Assembly: GCF_022458985.1 (NCBI RefSeq) | Contig: NC_061773.1 | Span: 4,656,001-4,720,000 of the forward strand | DNA: 64,000 bases | Direction: 5' to 3' | Source of the DNA: Mugil cephalus | Taxonomy: Eukaryota; Chordata; Actinopteri; Mugiliformes; Mugilidae | Part shown: positions 36,091 to 48,600 of the stretch, one piece after another | Numbering within the stretch: the stretch's first letter is position 1 | Layout of the letters: each line of letters starts with the position of its first letter | The notes under the pieces: generated by a model | The model's input: only the letters and a program-made list of their open reading frames with translations | The model's database searches: none | Told to the model about the DNA's origin: nothing | Translations under genes and position numbers: made by a program

Positions 36091-39042
36091 TTTTTGACTC
36101 TTTACAACAATAGAGGGTCTGCAAGTCTTCCCCGTAATTACTTTTCTTCTCGTCCAGCCGAAAAATGTTTTTAAGCTGGAAATGTGGGCGGGCGCCTTGC
36201 ACACAACAGGCCATTTAAACCTTTCTTTGGCTCTGGGTTGGAATATAGTGAATTGTTTCTCTGTCCAAACTATTTAAATAAGCCTCCTTCTCTGAGACTT
36301 AGGAATGCTTCTGCGTGGCATGGGGCCCCACGTGTTTTGCCTCTGCTTCCTCAAACTTTTGCCTTTTTCCTCAACACAGAACCAATCGGTTTTTGCAGTT
36401 GGGAATTGTGGGCATTGGGAAAACATTTTACATCTCATTCTTTTGATTCTTCTATGTTATTTTCTTGTCACTTATAAAAAACTTGCTTGTATGATAATCT
36501 TGATTTTTCGTGACTTTGAGCTATTCGCTGTTTTCGGTTGACCTCTTTTTCCGTTTCAATACGTTTTTGCAATGTTGCTTTTGAAATCTTTTGATTATAA
36601 CATAAAATTTTTCTCAGTTTCTAATTTTTTTATTATTATATTTTCACAATTTGCACCTAGTCCTTGGCGTAAAATTTCTCACGGGACTCTGCGTTCGATT
36701 TCTTGTTCTTGTCCAAACTCATCATAGGTAATATGCTGTGCTCTTCTATGGTGACAATGCTTAATACATCATTATTATTATTTTTTAGCGTTTCCAGATG
36801 GCAATGATTTACATAACATAATTCAAATCATTATCGTTTTCATTGTTTGCAGTACTTAAAAATACATATTCTTTTCCCTCAATGGTACTATGTCCAGCTA
36901 AAAAAAAACATGACGCACAAATACGAGTGTAATCGTTACTAAAGTTAATAGTTCGAAATTACAGTGGTCCATGGTGTGAGAAATTTAAGAATGATGTTAG
37001 TAAATCAAGTAATACACCCACTTAATCTTGACCTCATAACGTTGATGTTCATAATTGTTAAGAAAAAATAAGAGCCAGCTAGATTTCCACAGACATCAAT
37101 ACAGCTTGGCTAGCTCTCCAATCAGCAACGCAGAATGTAGACACATGAGATCAAATCGCTTATGTCGGGACTAAACTTGGAACCCGCTGATTCAAGCTAC
37201 TAATTAGGAGACCTAGAAACGTGTACGTTTACAAATAACAGCCATTTCGCGTCATATACAGACATGACGTTCGCTTTTCAAACTCGGAAAAATAGAGGAC
37301 TGAAGAAAGAAAGAGTGCCTGCAAAGGCCATTAAAACCTCATAGACCTGATGAAACTGTCTGTCCTCAAATTTAACCAAAAAAGCAGCTTAACTATCATA
37401 ATACTAAGCGTGTGCGACCCCTCATTACTGGCTAGTCAGAAATTATCACGCCTTAACGAAAAGCTCTCGGCGTATTTGCATGAACCATTTCGGCTTTGGG
37501 TCAGTGCTAAGTGAATTTCGATATTTCGTATAGTAACGAGCAAACGCAGTTGGAATTTAGGATCGGACCATTGCTGGTGCATCAACTTTCGTTCTTTGAC
37601 AACTGGTCAACAGCCGGTCTTTCAGTCAGTGTGTTTAATAGCAATCAGTTTTTATGCTATCATTTTTGAGTAATGTTCCATTTTCGAACTGATTATGATT
37701 CTTATTTGTCTCGAGGTGTTTAGTTCAAAACTTCAGACTGTATTCTTGTTTGCTCATAATTAGTACGCTCCTGCTTGGCATCGCAATTACAAATGCTTTC
37801 AGGAATTCGTTCACATTGCAACATCTACTAACAGTCTGTAATATCTCGATTTCCGTCAATGCAATGTTGAACTATTCTTCCCAAGCAGTCTCAAAGTAAA
37901 ATTTCCCAACTGCTCTACTTCTAATCGAGAGATATTTCAAGACTGGATGGCTGAAAAACGCAAGACCGTCAGGTGTAAGCAAAAGCAGACGTATTCAATT
38001 GCCCAAAAAACAGGCGAGCAATGCATCAGTTCCTAAAATTTAAGCAAATTGCGAGCGTTCTTTAAGGTCAACAATAACCTACCTGTCCACCGAAATTAAC
38101 GTACAGCGGTGATTTAGAAACCAAAACTACATAGCCAGAAGCAACATAATCACTTCATTCAGCGCTTCAAACTTTCAACAACCCAATGTTCGATGTATAA
38201 AAAAAACTGAAAAATACAAAAGACATGCCACTAATTTCCCACATTCAATCGATCGCGGTAAGTGTCACTCTAAAAATAAGAGACAAGACACTAAGAAGCC
38301 TTTACCAGCGTTCGTTTATTCAATCCACTCAAAAATCAGACCTTTTGGAACGAGGTAGACGGCAGGCTCGAATCGCCACTTACCCTTCTCATGGCTTTGG
38401 CTGGACTCGTTGTCTCTCTTCGAACACAGAAACTAGTCTAGTGCTCTGGAACACGTTAAGTTGCTCAGCTGTGAAGGAAGGCCAGTTGGTTTGCTACATT
38501 CGCATTTTGTTATTCACCGTGAAGCAAATAACGTTGGTTTTTAGACATCGGTAGTTTCTTTCGCCATGAGGAAATTCATTTTCTTACTAGTCAGAAACTC
38601 CTTTCATCCGAGTACGCAACGCTGATTCCTCTTGGCACTTCAGTGCTTTAGTCTTGAATCCTTGTTCTTCCTGTCAACATATATCCGATTATCTGATCTG
38701 CACTGGAATGCGGTGTATTGTGTCAGTCTCCTTTGTATCCAGCCCAAACTTTTGTCTTCCTCTTCAGTTTTTGTTCCTATATCAAACTGTTAATATCTCA
38801 TTTATTGCATTGAATTTTTTCCCAAAGCGGTCCAGTTCTTTACGGTTAGAAATCGGGATCATTTTTCCATGGTTTTTGACCTTTCATTGATATTCCCAGA
38901 GTTGACATTATTATTTTTCTTGCACAATTAGTTTAATCTCTTTTCCTTGTTCACTAATCATTTAAAATGAATATTCCTCTCTCAATCGGCAAGCAGACGA
39001 CAGAGACCATCTAGAAAAGGCCTATTTCACGGGTACCCTGCG

Positions 39043-39160
39043 GCTTACGGCCATACCACCCTGAACGCGCCCGATCTCGGCTGATCTCGGAAGCAAAGCA
39101 GGGTCGGGCCTGGTTAGTACTTGAACGGGAGACCGCCTGGGAATACCAGGTGCTGTAAGC
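39043..39160 (+). rRNA. 5S rRNA, type 2 (form 2b)
   Basis: Full-length gene with A25G, T38G, T53A, G82A, T84C and T118C, matching the left-block copies at 1624 and 5536. The CTCF-like motif follows at 39181-39194. Confidence 0.93.
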
Positions 39161-40370
39161 TTTTTGACACTTTAGCAGCAACACCAGAGGGCGCTGCTGG
39201 GTCTGCTTTCCCCAGTCAATTGCAGTTTATTCTTCGCCAATACAGCTCAGGAAAAATGAAGACGCCTTGTGGGGAAGCGGAAGTAGTGCGGCGGCGCTTG
39301 CACACAATCGGCCATTTTAACCATTTCCACTTGGCTTTGGGTCATAGGAATATCTCTGCTTGTTTTCTCTGTCCAAACTATTAGTAAGAAATAAAGCTGC
39401 CTCGTGTCTACTGCAAATGACATTGAAATGATGCTTTCAGTGCGTGGGTCAGGAGGGCCCACAGCTCGTTTTTGCGCCATCATAGTCTTCCGCAAATCTT
39501 GTTTAGCCTCATCCACAGCAACAACAGAACCAAGTCTGGTTTTTGCCAGTTCGGGACATTGTTGGACAGTTAGGGAGAAAACATGTGAATCCACCCATTC
39601 ACTTTTCCTCAGTTGCCCCGCAACGTGTCAACTATCTTCAGCTGCTGGCACGTTGAGGAAACACTGAGCACCTGTGAATATCCATGCGCACGTCTGGCCG
39701 TAAACGTTTTGATCCTTTACTGTCCAGACTGATGACTCGTGCTGTTCTTCCAGGTTCCTTTTGTGTCCGTTGTCTCATATACTGCAAGTGCGAAATCAGG
39801 TCTGTGTCTTGTGCTGCTGCCTGTGTTGGGTCACCTAATTGAGCAAAACAGTTTTTAATTATCATCATTTATTTATTTATTTATTTATCGTTTTCCCAAA
39901 GGCATGTGCCCGAGTAGATAAACTTTACAGTGAAAAAATACTCCAGGCACATTTATTTACTTCACTTATTTATTATTTTCTGATTATTTTCTTCACAAGT
40001 AACTGAAAACATCACGTACATTTTCCCGTGCCACACACAGTATATTCGTCGTCCACATCATCATCATCATCATCATCATAAATGAGAAGGTGAATATGTT
40101 GCCGGTCCAAAATGGGTTTGAAAATATTTTTACTGAGAAGAAATGTGTTTCAGATATGTCATCATGATTGTCCTGTCAGTCTGACATGCCAGTGACGCGA
40201 TGGAGCATGCATGTCTGCTGTCTGCATACGTTCATATGTGGAAGGAAAAAGACACACAAACACACACGCACACACCACACATACAGGGTAAAAGTAAATT
40301 GAAAGCCACGGGTTTGATATGAAGAAGAAGGGGCGGCAGCGCCCTCTGGTGTTGTTAAAGTGTCAAAAAT

Positions 40371-40488
40371 ACTTACAGCACCTGGTATTCCCAGGCGGTC
40401 TCCCATCCAAGTACTAACCAGGCCCGACCCTGCTTAGCTTCCGAGATCAGACGAGATCGGGCGTGTTCAGGGTGGTATGGCCGTAAGC
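40371..40488 (-). rRNA. 5S rRNA, type 1
   Basis: Full-length canonical copy. The CTCF-like motif of its 3' flank is at 40339-40352 on the minus strand, convergent with that at 39181. Confidence 0.97.
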
Positions 40489-40995
40489 AACAGTACAGAC
40501 AACTATCAGGTCTTTTATAGCTGTCGGTGATCGCCTACATGGCCACCTGATAGTGTTTGCATGCTCTAAAAGAAAATAACAAGACAGACAGACAATAGTA
40601 AGCCCGTTTAGCCTCATCATAGCTAATCAGAGGCTCTTACTATTGATGTGCCTGGGTACACTATATTACACACAGTGCGTCCGAATGGGGAGATGTCAAA
40701 GAAAGAAACCAATGAAGTGAAAACCAAAGAAAGAAATGGTCATCGTATACAACATTAGCTCAACCAGCACACTAGATTAGCATCTCATAGACAGCCCTTC
40801 CTAAAACGTTGTCTCCATCACAATATCAGAATCAGGTTCTATTGTAAAAAGAGAAAAAGAAAAAGCGCAACACACTACGTTTCTCACCACAAATCAAACA
40901 CTCTGACTCTGGCTGGATGTTGTCGCCTCCTCTCTCAATCGGCAAGCAGACGACAGAGACCATCTAGAAAAGGCCTATTTCACGGGTGCCCTGCG

Positions 40996-41000
40996 GCTTA
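40996..41000 (+). rRNA. First bases of a further type 2 5S gene, cut by gap
   Basis: CTGCG then GCTTA matches the start of a type 2 gene with its normal upstream flank. The rest is in the gap, so the array continues past 41000. Confidence 0.7.
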
Positions 41001-41500
41001 NNNNNNNNNNNNNNNNNNNNNNNNNNNNNNNNNNNNNNNNNNNNNNNNNNNNNNNNNNNNNNNNNNNNNNNNNNNNNNNNNNNNNNNNNNNNNNNNNNNN
41101 NNNNNNNNNNNNNNNNNNNNNNNNNNNNNNNNNNNNNNNNNNNNNNNNNNNNNNNNNNNNNNNNNNNNNNNNNNNNNNNNNNNNNNNNNNNNNNNNNNNN
41201 NNNNNNNNNNNNNNNNNNNNNNNNNNNNNNNNNNNNNNNNNNNNNNNNNNNNNNNNNNNNNNNNNNNNNNNNNNNNNNNNNNNNNNNNNNNNNNNNNNNN
41301 NNNNNNNNNNNNNNNNNNNNNNNNNNNNNNNNNNNNNNNNNNNNNNNNNNNNNNNNNNNNNNNNNNNNNNNNNNNNNNNNNNNNNNNNNNNNNNNNNNNN
41401 NNNNNNNNNNNNNNNNNNNNNNNNNNNNNNNNNNNNNNNNNNNNNNNNNNNNNNNNNNNNNNNNNNNNNNNNNNNNNNNNNNNNNNNNNNNNNNNNNNNN
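41001..41500. other. Assembly gap of exactly 500 N
   Basis: A placeholder gap between the 5S array and an open spen exon. The bulk of that exon must be missing here or elsewhere, so the true distance is unknown. Confidence 0.99.
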
Positions 41501-44001
41501 CTGGACCTCAAGGCGTAGTGAAACGTCTCACGCAAGGTAACCAACAAGTAATGAATTACCAAGACTACATACCATTGAAACATCAAAAGAAAATGGACAG
41601 TGTTGATCCTCACAACACAGATGGAGCTAAACCACCTTGGACCTCTGCTGTAAGCCCTGCAATAAGCCCTCATTTGCCATCTCCACCTGGAAACCATGTG
41701 GGGTTTGTTACAACAGGCGGTGACAGAGCTCCTTCACATCTTGGTGGGGTAAAACAAGAACCTCGATCTCCACGCAAATCGGGACATCCACACTCTCAAT
41801 TTACTAAAGTGTCCTCACCCATAGGCTCGTCATCACCCAAGGGGATACCAGTGATGCTGTCCACTGCCATGCAGCAGTACATTCCTGCTGTACATCACCC
41901 AGAGCAGTCTGTTATCATGCCGCCTCACAGTGTGCCTGGAGGCTTAGGACGGATGTCTCCTCACTGTGTTACTCAATCAATACCAGTGGGGCACCTTGGA
42001 GACGTTAGGGTCAATACCCCACCTCTCTCTGTAATGAGCTATGGGATGCATACTGACTCTCATGCATCTCCCTGGTCTGGTGCCATTCAGCCTCGGCCTT
42101 CCTCACCCCAGGCTGTGACCAGAGAAAAGGTTCTAAAGGTAAACCCTGGTTCTTTGAGGAGTCATGAAGGGGAACAGGAGGAATCCAGACACTTCAGATC
42201 AGATCCTCGTGGGCCTTTGCGGGGTAGTGTTCAGTTGGAACCATACATGACACAGAGAGATGTGCGAGTGCGAGTGCACCAACAAGGGGAGCGTTCTACC
42301 ACAGACCCACATTCTGCACACGTTCAAGAGACTCTTAACAAAGATATAACAAAGTCTTTAGAGGCAAAGAGGCCACACTCCCCTCTTCCTAAGGATGGAA
42401 TGATGGGGATCAGACAACCTGGGCCAGCAATGGCATCTCCCCAGAGAGTTCAACTAATGCCACCAGGACCTAGTGGCTCATTTCCAGAATATTCAGGGAT
42501 GTACTCAAACCCTAGAGGACTACATTCTCAAATACCGGAGGCATCTCCTGTTGGACTTAATCAGCCACCGCTGAATATCACGCCAACTATGGTGAGTTTT
42601 CTAATATGAAACACTACCACTGACAGTTCATTAAAACAGATATACTCTTGATTTAAAGGAATTATTCTGAAGTCTGCAGTTAAAGTGAGGATTTGTCACA
42701 TGGCTATTGTATTAGGCTATGTTAGATTTATTTGTGTCAAACTAGTGGACTCTCAGTAGAGTATGAAAGCAGTTGTATGTTGGTTCTCTCATATTGCACC
42801 AAATGGTGCTGAGACAACTGTTTTAACAGCATTGTTCTCTTGAATGCGTGACTGTAGAGCACCGACCTCCAGTCAAAACCAGATGGCAAGATGGCGCAGC
42901 CTGTTAACATGGTGCAGTTGCTCACGGTAAGACAAAACACGGCACAGACGTTTAATTTACATCAGGGGTTGTTGGTCTGAACAAGAGCTGGCTTTGTCTG
43001 ACGCACCTGTCTTTGTTGTATCTCATATTTAAACAGAAATACCCTATTGTGTGGCAAGGCCTGCTGGCACTGAAGAATGACACAGCTGCAGTCCAGCTGC
43101 ATTTTGTTTGCGGCAACAAAGCTTTGGCTCATCGATCATTGCCGCTACAAGAAGGAGGCGCACTGCTTCGGATTGTTCAGAGAATGAGACTAGAGGCATC
43201 CCAGCTGGAGAGTGTAGCCAGAAGAATGACGGTATGTGTTCTCTGTCTAAAACCCACTGACTGATTTTCTGTTCACTTAAATTCTGGTTTACATCATTAA
43301 CCTTTTCCTCTCTGCAGGGTGACAGTGACTACTGTCTTCTCCTCGCTCTACCGTGTGGACGAGACCAAGACGATGTCCTAAACCAAACTCAAGCTCTTAA
43401 GGCAGCATTCATCAACTACTTGCAGACAAAGTTGGCTGCTGGTATTATCAATATTCCCAATCCAGGTTCAAATCAGGTGAGACTTGTGTTGGTGTGTGCT
43501 AATGACTTACTAATTGGTTTTAAGCTGTATGCATTTCCACGGACAGAGAAAGCACTGATGTTTGACATGTTTATAGTCACACACAAGTGGAAGCTTTTAG
43601 AAACACATTAGCTTTGGGGAAAAAAGCTCTATTAAAGAACATAAACATACAGTTAAGTGTGATCTCCACAGTGTTTAGTGGCCTCTGCCGACAACCCACA
43701 CAAGAGGGTTTCATATTAATCTATGAAGCTATTGGCTTCTTTTGAAGGCTTGTGTTATGGATTATTTTATTTTATTACTTTATTGTAAGCGTAGAACTGG
43801 TTGTATTGGCTCTGTTACAGTTTACTTTGTCTTCACATGTGTAACTGAGGATGGTCTTTGTCGTTCCAGCCTGCCTACGTGCTACAGATTTTCCCACCGT
43901 GCGAGTTTTCGGAGAGCCACTTATCACAGCTCGCCCCCGACCTTCTCAACAGGATCTCCAGCATCTCACCACACCTCATGATTGTCATCACCTCTGTCTG
44001 A
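41501..44001 (+). CDS. spen: spen, C-terminal part: Msx2-interacting protein / SHARP
   Basis: SPEN is a large nuclear corepressor that binds RNA through N-terminal RRMs and recruits SMRT/NCoR-HDAC through its C-terminal SPOC domain. Visible coding exons are 41501(open)-42591, about 42858-42926, 43037-43231, 43318-43476 and 43870-44001, all with GT/AG borders and phase 0 joins, ending TGA: about 547 residues. The first is the 3' end of the giant exon; it is Pro/Ser-rich and carries the SPEN-specific HPEQSVIMPPHS and GRMSPHCVTQS. The later exons form the SPOC domain (MVQLL, KYPIVWQGLLALKNDTAAVQ, LPCGRDQ, IINIPNPGSNQ, YVLQIFPPCEFSESHL), ending MIVITSV. The frame is open into the gap, so the N-terminal part is missing. 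The start of the second exon could be 42858 or 42873; both keep frame. Confidence 0.95.
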
Positions 44002-44870
44002 CCGTCACTGCTGGGAACCATCCCATCGACCGATGTTCTCGCTGATGAGCCTCAGGAAGGCAGAGGAATATGAGAATTTGTTTTTCCAGGATACACTGGG
44101 AATGTGTAGGATATATACTTCACCAACATGTTTTTTTTTCCCCTCCCACACCAAATCTTTTTTTCTTTTTTTTTTTCCGTCACTCCGGTCTGGTGTATTT
44201 GTCCTTCTCAAAAGAACTCAGGGATGGATCAAACCAGAAAGAGTCTTACTTGACCATTTCTCTGCTGTATTGCTATTTATTGGAGTTTTATTTTAGGATT
44301 CGGAGATGCTCTGAAGAAAAAAAAAAATAATAATAATCAGGATGTTTGGTGACTACCTGGGTGGCCTGTTTCCTTTTCTGTCTGCTTATTGGTTGTTATA
44401 TTCATTTCTTCACATGAGAAAATCATAGAAGCTGTTGTACCGCCATGGATGAAAAGACATTTCAACTTGTAATTTTAAATGATTATGTACAGACTTCACT
44501 TGTAAAACTTCGGAGACCCTGTAGAGGACCACGGTTGATTAACAGCTCCTTTAATTCCACCAGCTCTGCTCATTTTTCTCACACTACTGAAGCACCTCTG
44601 GCGCCTGCCGTTGCATTGAACAAGCTACAGTACGATTTGGGAGTTTTTGAATACAGGACTTTGTAAATATTTTAAATATTTAAACTTCAATGGAACTTGG
44701 ACGGAGACTTGAACTCTGGGACTTAACAGAGCGTGGAAATTTAGGTGGATGAATCCTTAATTTTTGGGTGTAAATACTTGTAACACAAGAAGGTTGGCAA
44801 ACTCTCCTGTGGAGTCTGCTGATGGCACTTCATATTTTGTAACTGAAATAAAACAAACTCCAGAAACAAT
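44002..44870 (+). other. spen: spen 3' UTR
   Basis: Non-coding sequence after the spen stop, with T-rich and A-rich runs near 44130-44330. It ends shortly after AATAAA at 44847-44852. The end position is inferred from the signal. Confidence 0.65.
44847..44852 (+). terminator. spen polyadenylation signal
   Basis: Canonical AATAAA 846 bases past the stop. Cleavage is expected about 15-25 bases later. Confidence 0.65.
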
Positions 44871-44888
44871 CAGCATTTAAGATAGTCC

Positions 44889-44894
44889 TTTATT
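44889..44894 (-). terminator. Candidate prkar2a distal polyadenylation signal
   Basis: AATAAA on the minus strand, which would give a prkar2a 3' UTR of about 0.75 kb ending next to the spen 3' end. A nearer minus-strand AATAAA lies at 45421-45426, so two ends are possible. Confidence 0.45.
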
Positions 44895-45620
44895 TTACAT
44901 TTACAGGTTTTTTTATGGGCAGAATAATTTAGATATTTTCTTAAATGTATTAATTTAGAACAAGAGTTTGGCTACATTTAATACCAAGAAGAGCGTTTAT
45001 TCACAGAACTTGATGACTTCCTTTACTGAGTCCGAGCAACTTGTAAGGCTGAGTGCAACGATCCGGGTCGATACCAGGGCCGGTAGAAAAGTGCCACAAT
45101 GCATCGCCATAGCTCTTGTAAAACATCTTAACGCAACTGTTCATTTACATGGTATCTGATTTTATGACTTGGTACTGTGTTGTAATAAAAGCCTGATAAT
45201 GAGACAACCTCTTTAGTTAGAAAAACATTAACAAATGTTCCACTTGGTGCCCAACAGGCTTTTCCCACTGCTCCTGAACATGTTGATTTACTGTAGGACA
45301 AGTGTTGCTGTGGCAAAGCATCCATAACTATTATTTACAGTTATGTTCCTTCTTTCCTCAAAACATCTGTCAGACCTGGATTCTTCATCTGTTAAATCTC
45401 ATCTTATGAGTGAAATTTAGTTTATTCTTTGGTGGTGGTGTAGAGAATAATTAGTCACATTTTTATTTTGGTACACAGTTACACAGGGATCCATTTATTT
45501 GGCAGGATATAAAATGGAGAGGAGTTTTTTCCCTCACATTTAGCTCAAAGGGAGAATGGTTGTGTCGCATGCACTGCTGCTGTGATTGATTTTTGAAATA
45601 TGGATTTACTGTATTTCAGC

Positions 45621-48600
45621 CTAGTGTTTGAGATCTTCACTGGAGCCAAACAGCGCCACCAGCTGGTCTTCATATTGACAGATGTTCCTCTTCATGATGT
45701 CCATGCATGGCCCCAGTAAACGCTCAAAAGCCTGGATGTCAATTACTGGGGGTGGGGAGACATATTTAAGATGCATTTTAAATTATTTGATTGACTTTCC
45801 AGAAAAAAAAATAGAAGTTATACAGCCAAGCACACTTTGGTTTCCCTTCTTGACTGAAGCAGAAGGTTTTTATCGTGTCACCGTTAAGCTTGACTGCGCG
45901 TAAACAGACTTTGATTTCAGTTCATCATAAGAGAGGCAGATAAATGAGGGACTGTGGTGGTAGAGCTGATTGCCAGTCCGTGTCTCTGTGAAGTTGTACC
46001 GCCCGCCTTCCTCTGTGAATTCAAAATCTTTGTACAAGTGCACAACATTTACCAAGTTAACCCTCTTCTGCTGTGAACCTACATGATTTCTAATTCCTGA
46101 AACCATTTTGTGCAGTTAATGTTTTGTAATGAGAATCAAGCTCGTTTCAGGCTTTAGACAATTTTTTTGGTTTGCTACACATTAAAGAAGCGTGAATATC
46201 AGAACACTGAACTGACACTCACCCTGAGCTGAGGTGTCCAACATCACTGACCTTGTTATTAATCAGCTGCAGCACGAGTTGTGATTCATGTGATGATGAA
46301 ATGCTTTCCCACTCTTTTAACTTCGATTTTTCGATTATTTGCTCAGTTACTTCACCTCTGGCTACAGAGTCTTTCGCTGACAGAGATCTTCACATAGATG
46401 CATCAGTGGCTCTTCAACATACCTAAACATTTGGTTTCTCCCACAGCATAAACTGAAGCTGCACGAGGTTTGTTGGTGACCAGCGCCAGCTCCCCGAAGT
46501 ACTGTCCCCTGGAGCAACGAGCCACCTCCACCTCTGTGTTCTCCTGCAGGCTCGCCTTCGTCTGTGATACACAAAGAAACCACTGAAATATCACACCTTC
46601 CTCTATGTAGCAATCAAATAGAAAATTGATCCTTACTGTTACAATGTTTACACTTCCTCTATTGATGCTTTAAAATAGTTCTGGCATAGTTTTTGTATAT
46701 ATTGTGTGTTGTATTATTATCTTTGTTTCTTTAAAAAAAATGTCATTTCCCATGTCACGCTGGTCACATGTGCCTTATTTCCCCCGCGGGTACAAATAAA
46801 ACCTCCTGAATCAATAAAATGGTGTAAATGTTATTTTAAAAACAGCTAAAAACGATTTAATTATTGTGGACTTACTTTGCTTTTGATCAGAATCTTCACC
46901 TCTCCTGATTCCACGATGTAGAAACAATCAGCCTTCTCACCCTGCAAGCAACAGAAATGCGACATCTCATCTCTTAGTCTTGATGTGAAAACGCCAAAAG
47001 TGTAAATTTAAAACGCTACCTGCGTTATTATGACCTCTCCATCTTTGAAAGCTCGCGCTCCCAAAACGTCTACAATCTTCATTCTCTCAGAGAGCTACAA
47101 GCGAAGCAGGACCGACACAACAGATGAGCTGATGACTGTGTTTATGTGCGCTGGGGTTTTACTTTTGTGTGAAGTTTCAAACCTCGAGAGACTTCAGGAG
47201 AGGGACACACTCGATGAAGGCCTCGTACATCCTCCTCTTCTTCGCGTTGTTTTTCACAATCAGCCTGTGGAATGTGGCTCGATCCTGAAAGGAGCAACAG
47301 CCGAAGAAATGTCGGTGTCAGTCCCTTTGTCTCATACACAGAGTCAGGTACTGTGTGATGCAGCGGACCATCAGGGGTCGTCCTCCTGGATCCAGACTCA
47401 CCAGGCCCCACAAGGCTCCGTCCTCCGTTGCGACGATCGTGGCGGCTCTCGGCGTGTTGTACATGAGAGCCAGCTCTCCAAAGCTCCCCTTGTTGTCGTA
47501 CTTTCCCACGCACACGCTCACACCGTCCTTCTGCACAAATATGTCATACACCCCGCTGCACACGACGGGGCACAGAGAGAGGGAGGTCACCGTGATGTCT
47601 GAAAAAAGAAATGAGTCATCTGGTTCAAGCTGAAAATCCGTCACTCACTTCTCTATGACATAGAAGTTGTCCCCATCGTCTCCTTGGTCAATGATGTGCT
47701 CTTGAGGTTTGACCAAGACTTCGAACATGGCGTCTAAAACCTCGGAGAACTGCTCCTGGAGGACGTGGAGCAGAGCAAACACGTTTTTAATAAGAGGCAT
47801 GAAACGTCAAGATAACAGACGAAAACGAACAGGTGGACAATGAACAGAAAAGTGCAGTTAAATTCTGAAAATGATATAAAAAGTTTTAGGCCCTAAATGA
47901 AATCAGGCCTCAGGTTTTTGTTTTCTGTTTTTTTATGACTACTCTTTGGTTTCAAGTTTGGCCCTGGAGACATGAAACCACTTTAAACACTAAACTAAAA
48001 CCAATTCTTCCCATACAAGAAGTCACATAAACCGATCAGGCATAACATTATGACCTAACATTGTGTAGGTCTCTCTTGTGTCTCCAAACAGTTGTGACTC
48101 ATCAGAGAATGGACATGAGTCTTCTGAGAGTGTCCTGTGGTGTCTGGTAACACAGTATTGTTAGTGGGGCCTTTGGGTTGTTCTTAAACAATTTTTGTGT
48201 CAGGCTGCATCCTGCTGAGGACAGCTATCTAAGTAACATCCACATGAATGAATGCCAGGTCCAAAAGTCAGTCAGTTATGGCTGATCTCGGTGTATGAGA
48301 CCTGTAATCCATTTTGTCCTCATTTCATTTGACCTGTCACTGGTTTTAATCTTATGGCTGATCAGTGCATGAGAGCTGTGATGAGTTTTTGGGCTCGTTT
48401 GATGTGATCTGCTCTACCTGGTCCAGTGTTTTAAACAGCAGAATATCTCTGCACGCGTCCTGAAGCCGGCGGCGCTGCTCGTCTGTTTTTGGATGCACAA
48501 CCCGAGGCTCAGAGTCGTCATCCTCATCATCGTCTGGGTTGTATGCCTCTGCACAAACTGCAGCAGGACCAACAAATGAAAACGCTGCACCCAACATTAA

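Larger units (their letters stand above)
27433..38974. other. Low-complexity-of-signal block, probably corrupted 5S array
   Basis: 11.5 kb of AT-rich DNA without any credible gene, RNA gene or known transposon. Order-preserved resemblance to the inverted 5S unit is visible at about 32750-33150 and 36000-36440. Elsewhere similarity is too weak to call. The right border is abrupt: at 38975 the sequence becomes a clean array unit. The short ORFs here (all under 110 codons) have no recognisable domains. It could be very poor consensus, or an unrelated AT-rich segment. Confidence 0.45.
38975..41000. repeat. 5S array, clean inverted unit before the second gap
   Basis: A complete unit with no losses, in the orientation of the right block. 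It ends five bases into the next type 2 gene. Confidence 0.95.

Noticed and set aside
28600-38890. Short ORFs in the 27-39 kb block
   Set aside because: Length is as expected by chance in AT-rich DNA; no domain or splice-consistent neighbours.
1-41000. Other linked small RNA genes (U1, U2, U4, U5, U6, tRNA)
   Set aside because: No diagnostic starts of these snRNAs and no tRNA B box were found in the clean unit.
47030-47602. 190-codon plus-strand ORF
   Set aside because: It is antisense to prkar2a exons 5-7 and crosses their splice sites.
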